The notes under the pieces: model-generated
Seen by the model: the letters and a program-made list of their open reading frames with translations, nothing else
The model's database searches: none
What the model was told of the DNA's origin: nothing
Shown here: positions 46,058 to 54,263 of the stretch, in pieces
How the letters are laid out: every line of letters begins with the position of its first letter
How positions within the stretch are numbered: the stretch's first letter is position 1
Position numbers and translations under genes: made by a program
Origin: Paenarthrobacter nitroguajacolicus
GTDB lineage: Bacteria; Actinomycetota; Actinomycetes; Actinomycetales; Micrococcaceae
Direction of reading: 5' to 3'
Length of the DNA stretch: 64,000 nt
NCBI RefSeq assembly: GCF_007786235.1
Contig: NZ_VNFK01000003.1
Coordinates: 308,882 to 372,881 of the forward strand

Positions 46058-46094
46058 GCACCCGGCGGAGAGGTTCGCCACAAAAGTCTAGACA

Positions 46095-46113
46095 TTAGAC
46101 GTCAAACGTCTAA
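46095..46113 (+). promoter_or_regulatory. FadR/GntR-type operator in front of the MFS gene
   Basis: TTAGACGT (46095-46102) and ACGTCTAA (46106-46113) form a perfect inverted repeat around CAA, ending 9 bases before the MFS start codon. Additional TAGAC and TTTAGA fragments flank it. It is expected to bind the FadR-like protein encoded by the second gene of the operon. Confidence 0.7.
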
Positions 46114-46122
46114 CCTTTAGAT

Positions 46123-47379
46123 ATGGCGACGACTTCTCTTACGACAACGACAGGAAACATCCCTCTGGTCTCCCCCGCGCAGGCGGCCCCTAAGACGCGC
46201 GTCGTCGCCGTCGTCGGCATTATTGCCGTGGTGCTCATTGGCCTGAACCTCCGCGCCGGTATTACCAGCGCTGCGGCACTGTTCCACGAACTGCAGCAGG
46301 TGCTGGGCTATGGCGCCTTGGTGGCCTCGATTCTGCCCTCCATCCCGCTGCTGTGCTTCGCAGTTGCAGGCATGGGGACTTCCTGGTTGACCCGGCGCGT
46401 CGGCGTCGAGAAGGCCATCGCCATCGCTTTGGCATTGCTCGCCGCAGGCCTGCTGGTCCGTGGCGTGCCGGTAACCGGCGCGCTGCTCGGCGGCACGGTC
46501 CTGGCGATGTCCGGCCTGGCTGTGTGCAACGTGGCCATGCCGTCGTTCATCCGCGAGCACTACTCCGAGCGCACGTCCATGATGACCGGCCTCTACACCT
46601 TCACCATGTCCGGCGGCGCCACCTTCGCCGCGGCAGTCAGCGTACCCTTGGCCCAGCAGCTCGGCTCGCCGTCCATGGGCTTGGCCGCATGGGGCTTGCT
46701 GGGCGTCGCGGCGCTCCTCGGCTTCCTGCCGGTGGTCCTCCACACCCACCGGAACTCCACCAAGACCGACCGCCCGCGCGTCTCCATGTGGCCGCTGCTC
46801 CGCACCCGACTCGGCATCCTGATCACCGCCATCTTCACGTTCCAGGCGTTCCTGGCCTATGCCGTGATGAGCTGGTTCGCCTACATCTTGACCTCCCAAG
46901 GCCTCAGCGCTTCCGAGAGCGGACTGCAGTTCGGCGTCATGCAGTTGGTCTCCGTAGCCGCCGGCATGATCCTGCTCGCCTTCGGCTCGCGGCCCGGCAT
47001 GCTCCGCCCGGCCCTCTACCTCGCCAGCAGCTCCACCTTGCTGGCCATCGCGGCCATGATCTGGCTGCCGACCTCACTTGCGGTGATCCCCGCCGTGCTC
47101 TTTGGATTCGGCCTGGGCATCTTCCCGTTGGTTCTGGTGATCATCAGCCGCAGTGGACGCTCGACGGCGGAAACCACCGCACTCTCCACCATCGCCCAAT
47201 CGCTGGGATACTTGATTGCGGCAATTGGTCCCTTTGGCATGGGCCTGCTCCACAGCGCCACGGGCGGCTGGGTGCTGCCCCTGAGCCTGCTGTCCATCGT
47301 GGCGGTGGCACTCATGGTTACCTGCCACATGCTCACCAGCAAGCGCACTGCCACCAAGACCGGACCGAGGACAGCATGA
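46123..47379 (+). CDS. MFS transporter, CynX/NimT family
   Basis: This 418-residue protein has about twelve transmembrane segments. 'GLNLRAGITSAAALFHELQQVLGYG' near residue 45 and 'FHxREHYSERTSMMTGLYTFTMSGGATFAAAVSVP' near 145 (RERTS-like) match the cyanate/2-nitroimidazole (CynX/NimT) clade. The direction and substrate are unknown. The 5' end is preceded by a palindromic operator only 9 bases away, so there is little room for a 5' leader. The stop overlaps the regulator start (ATGA). Confidence 0.88.
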   Translation: MATTSLTTTTGNIPLVSPAQAAPKTRVVAVVGIIAVVLIGLNLRAGITSAAALFHELQQVLGYGALVASILPSIPLLCFAVAGMGTSWLTRRVGVEKAIAIALALLAAGLLVRGVPVTGALLGGTVLAMSGLAVCNVAMPSFIREHYSERTSMMTGLYTFTMSGGATFAAAVSVPLAQQLGSPSMGLAAWGLLGVAALLGFLPVVLHTHRNSTKTDRPRVSMWPLLRTRLGILITAIFTFQAFLAYAVMSWFAYILTSQGLSASESGLQFGVMQLVSVAAGMILLAFGSRPGMLRPALYLASSSTLLAIAAMIWLPTSLAVIPAVLFGFGLGIFPLVLVIISRSGRSTAETTALSTIAQSLGYLIAAIGPFGMGLLHSATGGWVLPLSLLSIVAVALMVTCHMLTSKRTATKTGPRTA

Positions 47380-48056
47380 CCCTGACGCCTTCGCATCGCC
47401 CGGCACTGGCCGAGGAGATCACCGCCAAGTTGCGGGACATGATCAAGTCCGGCGAGTGGCCGCTCCAGGAACGCATCCCTGCCGAACCGGAACTCATGGC
47501 GACACTGGGCGTTTCGCGGGGAACCCTGCGCGAGGCGATCAAAGCACTGGCGCACTCGGGCATGCTGGAGGTCCGCCGCGGTGACGGCACGTATGTCCGG
47601 GCCAACAGCGAGATGTCCGGCGCAGCCCAGCGCATGTACTTGGAGCACACGCAGGAACACATTGTGGAAGTCCGGCTCGGCTTGGATACGCAGGCAGCGC
47701 GCCTGGCCACCAAGCATGCCACCGCCGAGGACCTGGCCGAGATGCGCCGACTCCTCGCGCTCCGCCATGATGCCTGGCAGGCCGAGGACTACCCCACCTG
47801 GGCCAGCGCCGATTGGGAGTTCCACGAGCGCGTTGCCCTGGCCTCCGGGAATCCGCTGCTGCACCAGCTGTACGTCTCCTTTGGCGGCGTCTTCCACAAC
47901 GACCTCCTTCGGCAGCAACGCAAGGGCGGCTTCAACGGCATCCCGCGCGAAGGCCACGACGAACTGGTTGATGCCCTGGAGGCCCACGATCCCGATGCAG
48001 CCGTCCAGAGCGTGTACCGGAATCTTGATTACTGCTCGGACTCAGCCCCGCGGTAA
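47376..48056 (+). CDS. FadR subfamily (GntR) transcriptional regulator
   Basis: This 226-residue regulator has the GntR winged helix 'ALAEEITAKLRDMIKSGEWPLQERIPAEPELMATLGVSRGTLREAIKAL' (residues 10-58) and an FCD C-terminal domain. The FCD region shows 'LGLDTQAARLATKHATAEDL' and a late 'HDELVDALEAHDPDAA', with metal/ligand-binding histidines. Its ATG overlaps the MFS stop, so it is co-transcribed and probably represses the pair through the 46095 operator. Confidence 0.93.
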   Translation: MTLTPSHRPALAEEITAKLRDMIKSGEWPLQERIPAEPELMATLGVSRGTLREAIKALAHSGMLEVRRGDGTYVRANSEMSGAAQRMYLEHTQEHIVEVRLGLDTQAARLATKHATAEDLAEMRRLLALRHDAWQAEDYPTWASADWEFHERVALASGNPLLHQLYVSFGGVFHNDLLRQQRKGGFNGIPREGHDELVDALEAHDPDAAVQSVYRNLDYCSDSAPR

Positions 48057-48131
48057 CTCTCGGCTTGCTAAGACGTTGCAAGTCCGCTTTTCCGTTGTTG
48101 CCCAACCACGGTTTAGCGGGGCGGCAACGCG

Positions 48132-49496
48132 TTACGGCATCTTCTCAATCCCTGCCCCGATCGCGTCCCGGAACCTGGCATTGATCAGCACAACATCACG
48201 CCCGGCCCTGTCCAGCAGGCTGGCGGCAACACTCGCCCTGTAACCCGTTGCACAGTGCACCCAGATCCTCGCGTCCGGCAGCTCAGTGATTCTGCCGGGG
48301 AGTTCGTACACCGGCACATTCAGCGCACCCACCACATGCGAGGCCTTGTATTCTTCCGGCCGGCGAACATCCAGCACCACATCCTCAGGCACCCGGCCCT
48401 TGAGGAGTGCAGCCCAGTCACCGTGTGGATAGCTTGCTTGCGGCAATTGTGGCGCCAGGGCTCCCGGTTGAGGCCCGACGGCGGCATCCGGACTATCGAT
48501 GCCGATCCTCGCCAAGTCACGGATCGCCTTTTCAACCTCAACCACAGGTCCCAGCAACGTGAGCGGCTGGTTCCACGGGATCACCCAGCCGAGGTAACTG
48601 GTGAAGTTGTCGCCCTTCCCGTACTCGAAGCTCACGCTGCCTTGCAGATGGCCATCCGCGAAGGCCACGCGATGCCGCAGATCCACCACCCACTCCCCTG
48701 CCTTCAAGCGCCGGCCCAGTTCTTCAGGGTCCACAGAGTCCGGAACCTCGAGCTTCGCCGCATCCGGACCGGCCGCATTGAGCGGACTCATGTGGGCGTA
48801 ATACGCGGGATAGGCCGTGATGTTTTCCAGCAACTGCGAAACGAAGTGGTCCTCGTTTGCATCCGTCAGGGCGTGGTTGGATTCGGCTTGCTCACCGATC
48901 GTTGATGATTCCTGGTGGCTCGCAGGGCCGATTGAACAGAACGATCCGAAGCCGTGGGTCGGGTAGAGTGCCGCGTCGGGAGGTGCCGACTCCACCAGGC
49001 GCCGAACCGACGAGTATTGCTCGTGGGCCAACCGGGCGGTGTCCTGCGGCGAGACCAGGTCCGTCCGTCCAACCGAACCGTAGAGCAAGCTGCCGCCGGA
49101 AAACACAGCCTCAGGGCCGCCGTCGTGCCTGTCATCCCGCACCACGTACGAGAGGTGCGTGTGCGTGTGCCCGGGAGTCGCCAACACCGTCACGGTGAGC
49201 CGGCCAACGTGGACAACCTGGCCATCGGTGACGGGGACGCGGGCAAATGACACCTCATCGGCGCCGTTCACCAAGTAGTCGGCACTGTGTTTCTCGGCAA
49301 GGACCAGACCGCCGGTGACGTAGTCGTTGTGCAGGTGGGTTTCGGCCACGTGCGTGATGCGGACTCCTGCCTCCCGCGCCGCCGTTTCCATCCGGTCAAT
49401 GTCCCGTTGGGGGTCGATCACCAACGCAACACTGCCGTCGTGCACCAGGTAGCTTCGGTCCCCCAGCTGGGGAGTTTCGATGACCACGACGTCCAT
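48132..49496 (-). CDS. MBL-fold metallohydrolase fused to two rhodanese domains
   Basis: This 454-residue protein has an N-terminal metallo-beta-lactamase fold of the persulfide dioxygenase/glyoxalase II type. 'AETHLHNDYVTGG' replaces the usual third His with Tyr, and 'ATPGHTHTHLSYVV' follows. Rhodanese domain 1 (about 250-335) lacks a clear catalytic cysteine. Rhodanese domain 2 ends in 'IWVHCATGYRASVAASLL' with the Cys active site. Likely role: sulfane sulfur or polysulfide handling. It is monocistronic and located beside siroheme and ferredoxin reductase genes. Confidence 0.9.
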   Translation of the reverse strand: MDVVVIETPQLGDRSYLVHDGSVALVIDPQRDIDRMETAAREAGVRITHVAETHLHNDYVTGGLVLAEKHSADYLVNGADEVSFARVPVTDGQVVHVGRLTVTVLATPGHTHTHLSYVVRDDRHDGGPEAVFSGGSLLYGSVGRTDLVSPQDTARLAHEQYSSVRRLVESAPPDAALYPTHGFGSFCSIGPASHQESSTIGEQAESNHALTDANEDHFVSQLLENITAYPAYYAHMSPLNAAGPDAAKLEVPDSVDPEELGRRLKAGEWVVDLRHRVAFADGHLQGSVSFEYGKGDNFTSYLGWVIPWNQPLTLLGPVVEVEKAIRDLARIGIDSPDAAVGPQPGALAPQLPQASYPHGDWAALLKGRVPEDVVLDVRRPEEYKASHVVGALNVPVYELPGRITELPDARIWVHCATGYRASVAASLLDRAGRDVVLINARFRDAIGAGIEKMP

Positions 49497-49529
49497 GATT
49501 CAGGGTACCGCCGAAGGTTAACCCCTTAA

Positions 49530-49576
49530 AAGCAGCGGCGGGGCCACACCCACGTGAAGTGCGTGACCCCGCCTGC
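49530..49576 (-). terminator. Terminator downstream of fprA2
   Basis: On the minus strand, GCAGGCGGGG and CCCCGCC-GCTGC pair around an imperfect CAC/GTG inner stem and are followed by TTTTAA. It starts 12 bases after the fprA2 stop. Confidence 0.7.
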
Positions 49577-49587
49577 CATTACAGAAG

Positions 49588-51054
49588 CTAGACCTGCGCG
49601 GCTACACCATCACGGGAGATGGTGACCATGTCCTCGCGCGGTACAACCTTGATGCGCTCACGCTTGACCTCAACACCGTGGGAGGTGCCGGCCTCGGTGG
49701 CTGCTGCGCCGAGGGCGAGTTCGTGGGCGTCCAGCGCCAACCAGCCTTCCCAGCTGGTGAACTTCACGCCGCGGGAATCAAGAAGATCCACCACTGCGTC
49801 AGCTGCGGGAACCTCGGCTACCGGCAGGTTCTGGCGGTCTTCCAGGAGGTACGTGACGGTTTCCAGGGCATCGCCCTTGGTGTGGCCAATAAGGCCAACC
49901 GGACCACGCTTGATCCAGCCCGTTGCGTAGAGGCCCGGAACGTGCTGGCCGTCGGCGTCCAGGACGCGACCGCCGTCGTTGGTGACGACACCCTTCTTGT
50001 GGTCGAACTCGACGTCCGGCAGGGCCGAACCGAAGTAGCCGATGGCGCGGTACACGGCCTGGACCGGGTAGTCGATGAACTCGCCGGTGCCTCGGGCGTT
50101 GCCCGTGCCATCCAGTTCAGTGCGTTCGAACTTGATGCCCGCAACCTTGCCCGGGGTTTCTGCGGAGTCCACGATCTCCACCGGGCTGTGCAGGAAGTGC
50201 AGGTGCAGGCGACGGGAAGCCTTGAGCTCGGAAAGGTCCTCGGGCTGCTCGGCAATCCAGTTGGTGAGCGTGCCAACCATGGTCTTGATCTGGTTGTTCG
50301 TCTGGACCTGGCGGTCGGACTCTTCGTCGAATTCGAAGTCCTCGGCGTAGAGGATGATGTCCACGTCCTTGGAGTGCGAGAGTTCGCGGAGTTCCAGCGG
50401 GGTGAACTTCACCTGGGCCGGGCCACGACGCCCAAAGACGTGCACGTCTGTGACCGGCGAGCTCTTCAGGCCGGCGTACACGTTGTCCGGGATCTCCGTG
50501 ACCAGCAGGTCATCGGCGTGCTTGGACAGGACGCGGGCCACGTCCAAGGCCACGTTGCCGTTGCCGAGGACAGCGATTTCGGTGGCTTCCAGCGGCCATT
50601 CACGGGGAACGTCCGGGTGTCCGTCGAACCAGGAGACGAAGTCGGCGCCGCCGAAGGAACCTTCAAGTTCGATGCCGGGGATGTTCAGGTCCGCGTCCTT
50701 GATGGCACCCGTGGCGAAGATGATGGCGTCGTAGTGCTTGCGGAGGTCCTCGATGGAGATGTCCGTGCCGTAGTCGACGTTGCCGAAGAAGCGGATGTCG
50801 CCGCGGTCCAGGACCTTGTGCAGGGCGTTGACGATGCCCTTGATGCGGGGGTGGTCCGGAGCAACGCCGTAGCGAATGAGGCCATACGGTGCCGGGTAGC
50901 GGTCAAAGAGGTCGATGCTGACGGTAAGTTCGCCGCTCTTGACGGCCTCGCTCTTGGTCAGGATGTCCGCTGCGTACACGCCGGCCGGGCCAGAGCCGAT
51001 GACGGCGACGCGAAGCGGACGGTCCGCAGAACCTACGGGGGTGCTAATTGACAC
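49588..51054 (-). CDS. fprA: Ferredoxin-NADP+ reductase, FprA type, copy 2
   Basis: This 488-residue flavoprotein is closely similar along its length to the product encoded at 27032-28471. It has 'VAVIGSGPAGVYAADIL' for FAD, 'IAVLGNGNVALDVARVL' for NADP, and 'ATGWIKRGPVGLIGHTKGDA'. The GTG at 51052-51054 was chosen: a GAAGGAAC site precedes it, while the longer frame runs into the intergenic gap with no homology. It is 19 bases downstream of cysG, so it likely supplies electrons via ferredoxin for sulfite or nitrite reduction. Confidence 0.95.
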   Translation of the reverse strand: MSISTPVGSADRPLRVAVIGSGPAGVYAADILTKSEAVKSGELTVSIDLFDRYPAPYGLIRYGVAPDHPRIKGIVNALHKVLDRGDIRFFGNVDYGTDISIEDLRKHYDAIIFATGAIKDADLNIPGIELEGSFGGADFVSWFDGHPDVPREWPLEATEIAVLGNGNVALDVARVLSKHADDLLVTEIPDNVYAGLKSSPVTDVHVFGRRGPAQVKFTPLELRELSHSKDVDIILYAEDFEFDEESDRQVQTNNQIKTMVGTLTNWIAEQPEDLSELKASRRLHLHFLHSPVEIVDSAETPGKVAGIKFERTELDGTGNARGTGEFIDYPVQAVYRAIGYFGSALPDVEFDHKKGVVTNDGGRVLDADGQHVPGLYATGWIKRGPVGLIGHTKGDALETVTYLLEDRQNLPVAEVPAADAVVDLLDSRGVKFTSWEGWLALDAHELALGAAATEAGTSHGVEVKRERIKVVPREDMVTISRDGVAAQV

Positions 51055-51073
51055 GGCTGTGTTCCTTCTTTTC

Positions 51074-52351
51074 TCAGTTACTGCGGACGCGGGGACGATT
51101 GGGGGTGATGGTGCTGTAGTCAGCGGTCTTGAAATGCTGCGGCGCGAAGGGGCTGACACGGACGACGTCGCCGATCACGATGACCGCTGGATTGGCCACG
51201 CCGACGGCTTCCGCCTGGTCCGCAATGGTCCCCAACGTACCGATGGTGACGCGCTGTTCCGGCAAATACCCGTTCTCTACGATACCTACTGGTGTGTTCA
51301 AAGGCAGACCCGAGCCGGCCAGCGCAGCAGCGGAATCGCGCAATTGCGCCACTCCCATGAGCAACACCACAGTGTGGTCGGGGCGTGCGGGGACCTCGGA
51401 CAGCTCTTCATGGCCGGTCACCACGCTGAAGCCCTTGGCCAGGCCGCGGTGCGTCACGGGGATGCCGGCAGCGGCCGGAACCGAAATAGCTGATGTCACG
51501 CCGGACACCACTTCAACTTCGACGCCGTTCTGCCGGCAGAATTCTGCTTCCTCGCCGCCGCGTCCCAGGACGTAGGGGTCGCCGCCTTTGAGGCGGACCA
51601 CGCGGTTGCCCTTGAGTGCTTCGTCCACGAGGATGCGGTTGATCTCGAGCTGCGGGACCGGGTGGTGCCCGGGTGTCTTGCCCACCTCGATGACGCGGAC
51701 GTCCGGGGCCAGTTCCTTGAGCAGCTCACGCGGGCCAAGACGGTCTGCAACAACGACGTCGGCCTGGCCCAGCAGGCGCCTGCCGCGGACGGTGATGAGT
51801 CCCGAGTCGCCCGGACCGCCACCGACCAGAGCCACGGAACCAGCCGGAGTCTTTCCAGCTGCGTCCGGCTTGCGGTGGCGTCGCAGCGGAAGGTCACCCG
51901 TTTCAAGTGCGGTGGCAACGGCGTTGCGAAGGGCCATGGCACGGCGCGGGTCTCCCCCGGCGTTGATGGCGATCTTGACGTCGTCCACTACGGCGACGGC
52001 GGGTGTCCACGCGGCTGATGCTTCGTGGTCCGAGGCATTGACGCACCAGAGGCGTTGCGCCTCGGCGTCGGCCGATACCTGGGTGTCCACAGCGGCAGTG
52101 CCAGTGGCGGTCTGAACGAACCAGACGCCGTCGAGGTCTGACGTGCGGTACTCGCGCTGCGCCCAGGTGACGAGGCCGGAAGCTGCGAGTCCGCGAAGGG
52201 TTTCGGTGGCAACGGGAGCGACCACGGTGACTTTCGCACCGGCGTCGAGCAGTCCCTTGGCACGGCGTTCCGCAACGGGGCCGCCGCCCACCACCAGCAC
52301 CGGGCGGCCAAGCAGCCGCAGCGCGGTGGGGTAAATGTCCTGTATTGCCAT
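51074..52351 (-). CDS. cysG: CysG-like siroheme synthase (precorrin-2 dehydrogenase/uroporphyrinogen methyltransferase)
   Basis: This 425-residue fusion protein has an N-terminal NAD-dependent precorrin-2 dehydrogenase/ferrochelatase part ('VLVVGGGPVAERRAKGLLDAG' at about 18-38). The C-terminal SUMT methyltransferase starts near residue 175: 'VALVGGGPGDSGLITVRGRRLL', 'VVADRLGPRELL', 'VRLKGGDPYVLGRGGEEA'. The product makes siroheme for assimilatory sulfite or nitrite reductase. The start ATG at 52349-52351 gives the standard length. It is operonic with fprA2. Confidence 0.94.
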   Translation of the reverse strand: MAIQDIYPTALRLLGRPVLVVGGGPVAERRAKGLLDAGAKVTVVAPVATETLRGLAASGLVTWAQREYRTSDLDGVWFVQTATGTAAVDTQVSADAEAQRLWCVNASDHEASAAWTPAVAVVDDVKIAINAGGDPRRAMALRNAVATALETGDLPLRRHRKPDAAGKTPAGSVALVGGGPGDSGLITVRGRRLLGQADVVVADRLGPRELLKELAPDVRVIEVGKTPGHHPVPQLEINRILVDEALKGNRVVRLKGGDPYVLGRGGEEAEFCRQNGVEVEVVSGVTSAISVPAAAGIPVTHRGLAKGFSVVTGHEELSEVPARPDHTVVLLMGVAQLRDSAAALAGSGLPLNTPVGIVENGYLPEQRVTIGTLGTIADQAEAVGVANPAVIVIGDVVRVSPFAPQHFKTADYSTITPNRPRVRSN

Positions 52352-52407
52352 GAAAAAACTGTAGGGCGGCTCCGTAACATGCTTCAAAGGCTCAGAAACA
52401 CCCGGTA

Positions 52408-52426
52408 ACGCTGGGTAATCCAGCGT
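52408..52426 (-). other. Small hairpin between alkD-like gene and cysG
   Basis: A 7-bp perfect stem (ACGCTGG/CCAGCGT) with a 5-base loop lies 57 bases upstream of cysG and 16 bases after the alkD-like stop. It may be a weak terminator for the upstream gene or part of a cysG 5' leader. Confidence 0.35.
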
Positions 52427-52441
52427 CACATATCTCCGCGG

Positions 52442-53242
52442 TCAGCCCGGAGAAACCCTGTCTTTAAGCGTCAGATAGTAGGCCCGCTGCTCTTTGCCCA
52501 AATGCTCAATGGCGTAACGAAGGGTGGTTCTGGGCATGGTGGCCGCGTGTTCATCGAGGAAGGCCAGCAAGCGTTCCCGACTGCTGCGTCCGGCATCGCG
52601 GACCCAGCCCCCCACTGCTTTGTTGATGAGGTCTTCTTTGTCATGCAGCAATATTTCGGCGATGGCGAAGGTGTCATCCAGTTGGCCTTCACGGATGAAC
52701 GCCGATGTCGCCACGATGGCCGTCCGACGCTCCCACATGTTCTCCGAGCGGGCCAGTTCATACAGCGGGTCCCGTGACTTATCCATGAGCCAGCCACCCA
52801 CCACGCGCCCCGCTCCCAGGTCCACGAGGTCCCAGTTGTTGATGCGGTCATGGCGTCGCAGGTACAGCTCGAACAGCGTGTGGCGGCGCTCTTCGGTGGT
52901 CTTCTTCTTCTGGGCTTGGAGCGACATGATCTTCACGGCACCGGCCCGCGCCTCGTGGATGTCTTCATCCAGCAGCTTCTCGATCTCGTCCAAAGGCATG
53001 GCCGCGAACTCCTTGGCGAGCGTGAAGACCTCGCCCATGCGGACGCCCATGAAGAAGTCGCCCTCGGCATAGTCACCCTGGCCGGTCTTGAAGTACCGCT
53101 GGTACTTGGCTTGTTCGACGTCCGACTGACGGATTCTCAGGCGCTCAAGGAACCCGACGGCGGTGGGCTGGGTTCCCGGCGCCAGTGCTGCAGGCTTTCG
53201 GGCCTTGCCCGCTTTGGGGATCTTTCCGGCCTTGGGGGTCAT
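52442..53242 (-). CDS. AlkD-like DNA alkylation repair protein
   Basis: This 266-residue protein is made of HEAT-like helical repeats and matches the AlkD/ALK family: 'YQRYFKTGQGDYAEGDFFMGVRMGEVFTLAKEF', 'HDRINNWDLVDLGAGRVVGGWLMDKS', and the late 'LRYAIEHLGKEQRAYYL'. AlkD-type enzymes flip out and release bulky N3/N7-alkylpurines without base flipping of the target. The N-terminus is Lys/Ala/Pro-rich (about 25 residues) and could contact DNA. It follows the glutaminase gene by 16 bases on the same strand. Confidence 0.9.
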   Translation of the reverse strand: MTPKAGKIPKAGKARKPAALAPGTQPTAVGFLERLRIRQSDVEQAKYQRYFKTGQGDYAEGDFFMGVRMGEVFTLAKEFAAMPLDEIEKLLDEDIHEARAGAVKIMSLQAQKKKTTEERRHTLFELYLRRHDRINNWDLVDLGAGRVVGGWLMDKSRDPLYELARSENMWERRTAIVATSAFIREGQLDDTFAIAEILLHDKEDLINKAVGGWVRDAGRSSRERLLAFLDEHAATMPRTTLRYAIEHLGKEQRAYYLTLKDRVSPG

Positions 53243-53257
53243 CTCTCCATAATGCGC

Positions 53258-54169
53258 CTAAAACACGGACCAGCCAGTACGCGTGGTGAATTCGTCCAGC
53301 GCGGCCACACCGGCCACCGAGTTACCCGACCTTCCCAGACCAGGGCTCCACACGCTGATGGAGCACTTGTTGGGAACCACGGCCACGATGCCACCGCCGA
53401 CCCCACTCTTGCCCGGGAGCCCAACTCTGTACGCGAATTCGCCCGCGGCATCATAGGTACCACAGGTGAGCATGACGGCGTTGATTCTCTTGGTCTGCGC
53501 CGGAGAGAGCAAGAGTGTCCCGTCTGCCCCCAAGCCGTTGGACGCAAGGAACCGGGTTGCGAGCGCCAGGTCTTCACAGGTCATGGCCAGGGCGCATTGC
53601 TTGGCATAGGAGTCCAGGACGTCATCCACTGGATTCTCCAGGTTGCCGCAGCTTGCCAGGAAGTGGGCCAATGAGGCATTGCGGTGCCCCTTGCCCAACT
53701 CGGACAACGCAACCCGTTGATCTGTGTCGACCCCTGCGTTGCCTGTTTCGTGGCGCATCAGGTCGCGGACTGCGTGGGCAGCGTTGCCAGTCAGGCTGAG
53801 GAGCCTGTCCGTCACCACGATGGCACCGGCGTTGATGAACGGATTCCGGGGAATGCCATCTTCGCTTTCCAACTGGACCAAGGAGTTGAAGGGGTTACCC
53901 GAGGGCTCGCGGAACACCCTCTTCCAGATGTGGTCGCCGTCGGAAGCCAGCACCAGGGCGAGGGCGAAGACTTTGGAGATGCTTTGAATGGAGAACTCCA
54001 CGTGGGCGTCCCCCGCCGAAAATACCTCACCGTCCCGGGTGACCACCGAGATCCCGAATTGATGCGGGTCTACTGCCCCGAGCTGCGGGATGTAATCGGC
54101 CACGTTGCCTTGGCCGACGTGCGGTTGAACTGCTCCGACGATGTCTTCCAGGAGGTTCTGAATGTCCAC
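53258..54169 (-). CDS. glsA: Glutaminase A
   Basis: This 303-residue serine-dependent glutaminase hydrolyses glutamine to glutamate and ammonia. The Ser-x-x-Lys motif 'SISKVFALAL' (Ser about 65) belongs to the beta-lactamase-like fold. 'PFINAGAIVVTD' (Asn) and 'GLPGKSGVGGGIVAVVP' near residue 260 are family hallmarks. It starts with GTG at 54167-54169 and is followed by the alkD-like gene with a 15-base gap, so co-transcription is likely although the functions are not linked. Confidence 0.95.
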   Translation of the reverse strand: MDIQNLLEDIVGAVQPHVGQGNVADYIPQLGAVDPHQFGISVVTRDGEVFSAGDAHVEFSIQSISKVFALALVLASDGDHIWKRVFREPSGNPFNSLVQLESEDGIPRNPFINAGAIVVTDRLLSLTGNAAHAVRDLMRHETGNAGVDTDQRVALSELGKGHRNASLAHFLASCGNLENPVDDVLDSYAKQCALAMTCEDLALATRFLASNGLGADGTLLLSPAQTKRINAVMLTCGTYDAAGEFAYRVGLPGKSGVGGGIVAVVPNKCSISVWSPGLGRSGNSVAGVAALDEFTTRTGWSVF

Positions 54170-54263
54170 GGGGTAACCTTTGCTTTCTGCGTAGTCCCCT
54201 CGCCGTTGAAGGGACCGTCAAGTGCTCGCGCGGTCTTGGCGCAAGAACACACAGCCAGCAACA

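Noticed and set aside
52352..52441. Riboswitch (SAM or cobalamin) in front of cysG
   Set aside because: Only a 7-bp hairpin is visible in a 90-base gap, which is too short for known riboswitches of this kind.
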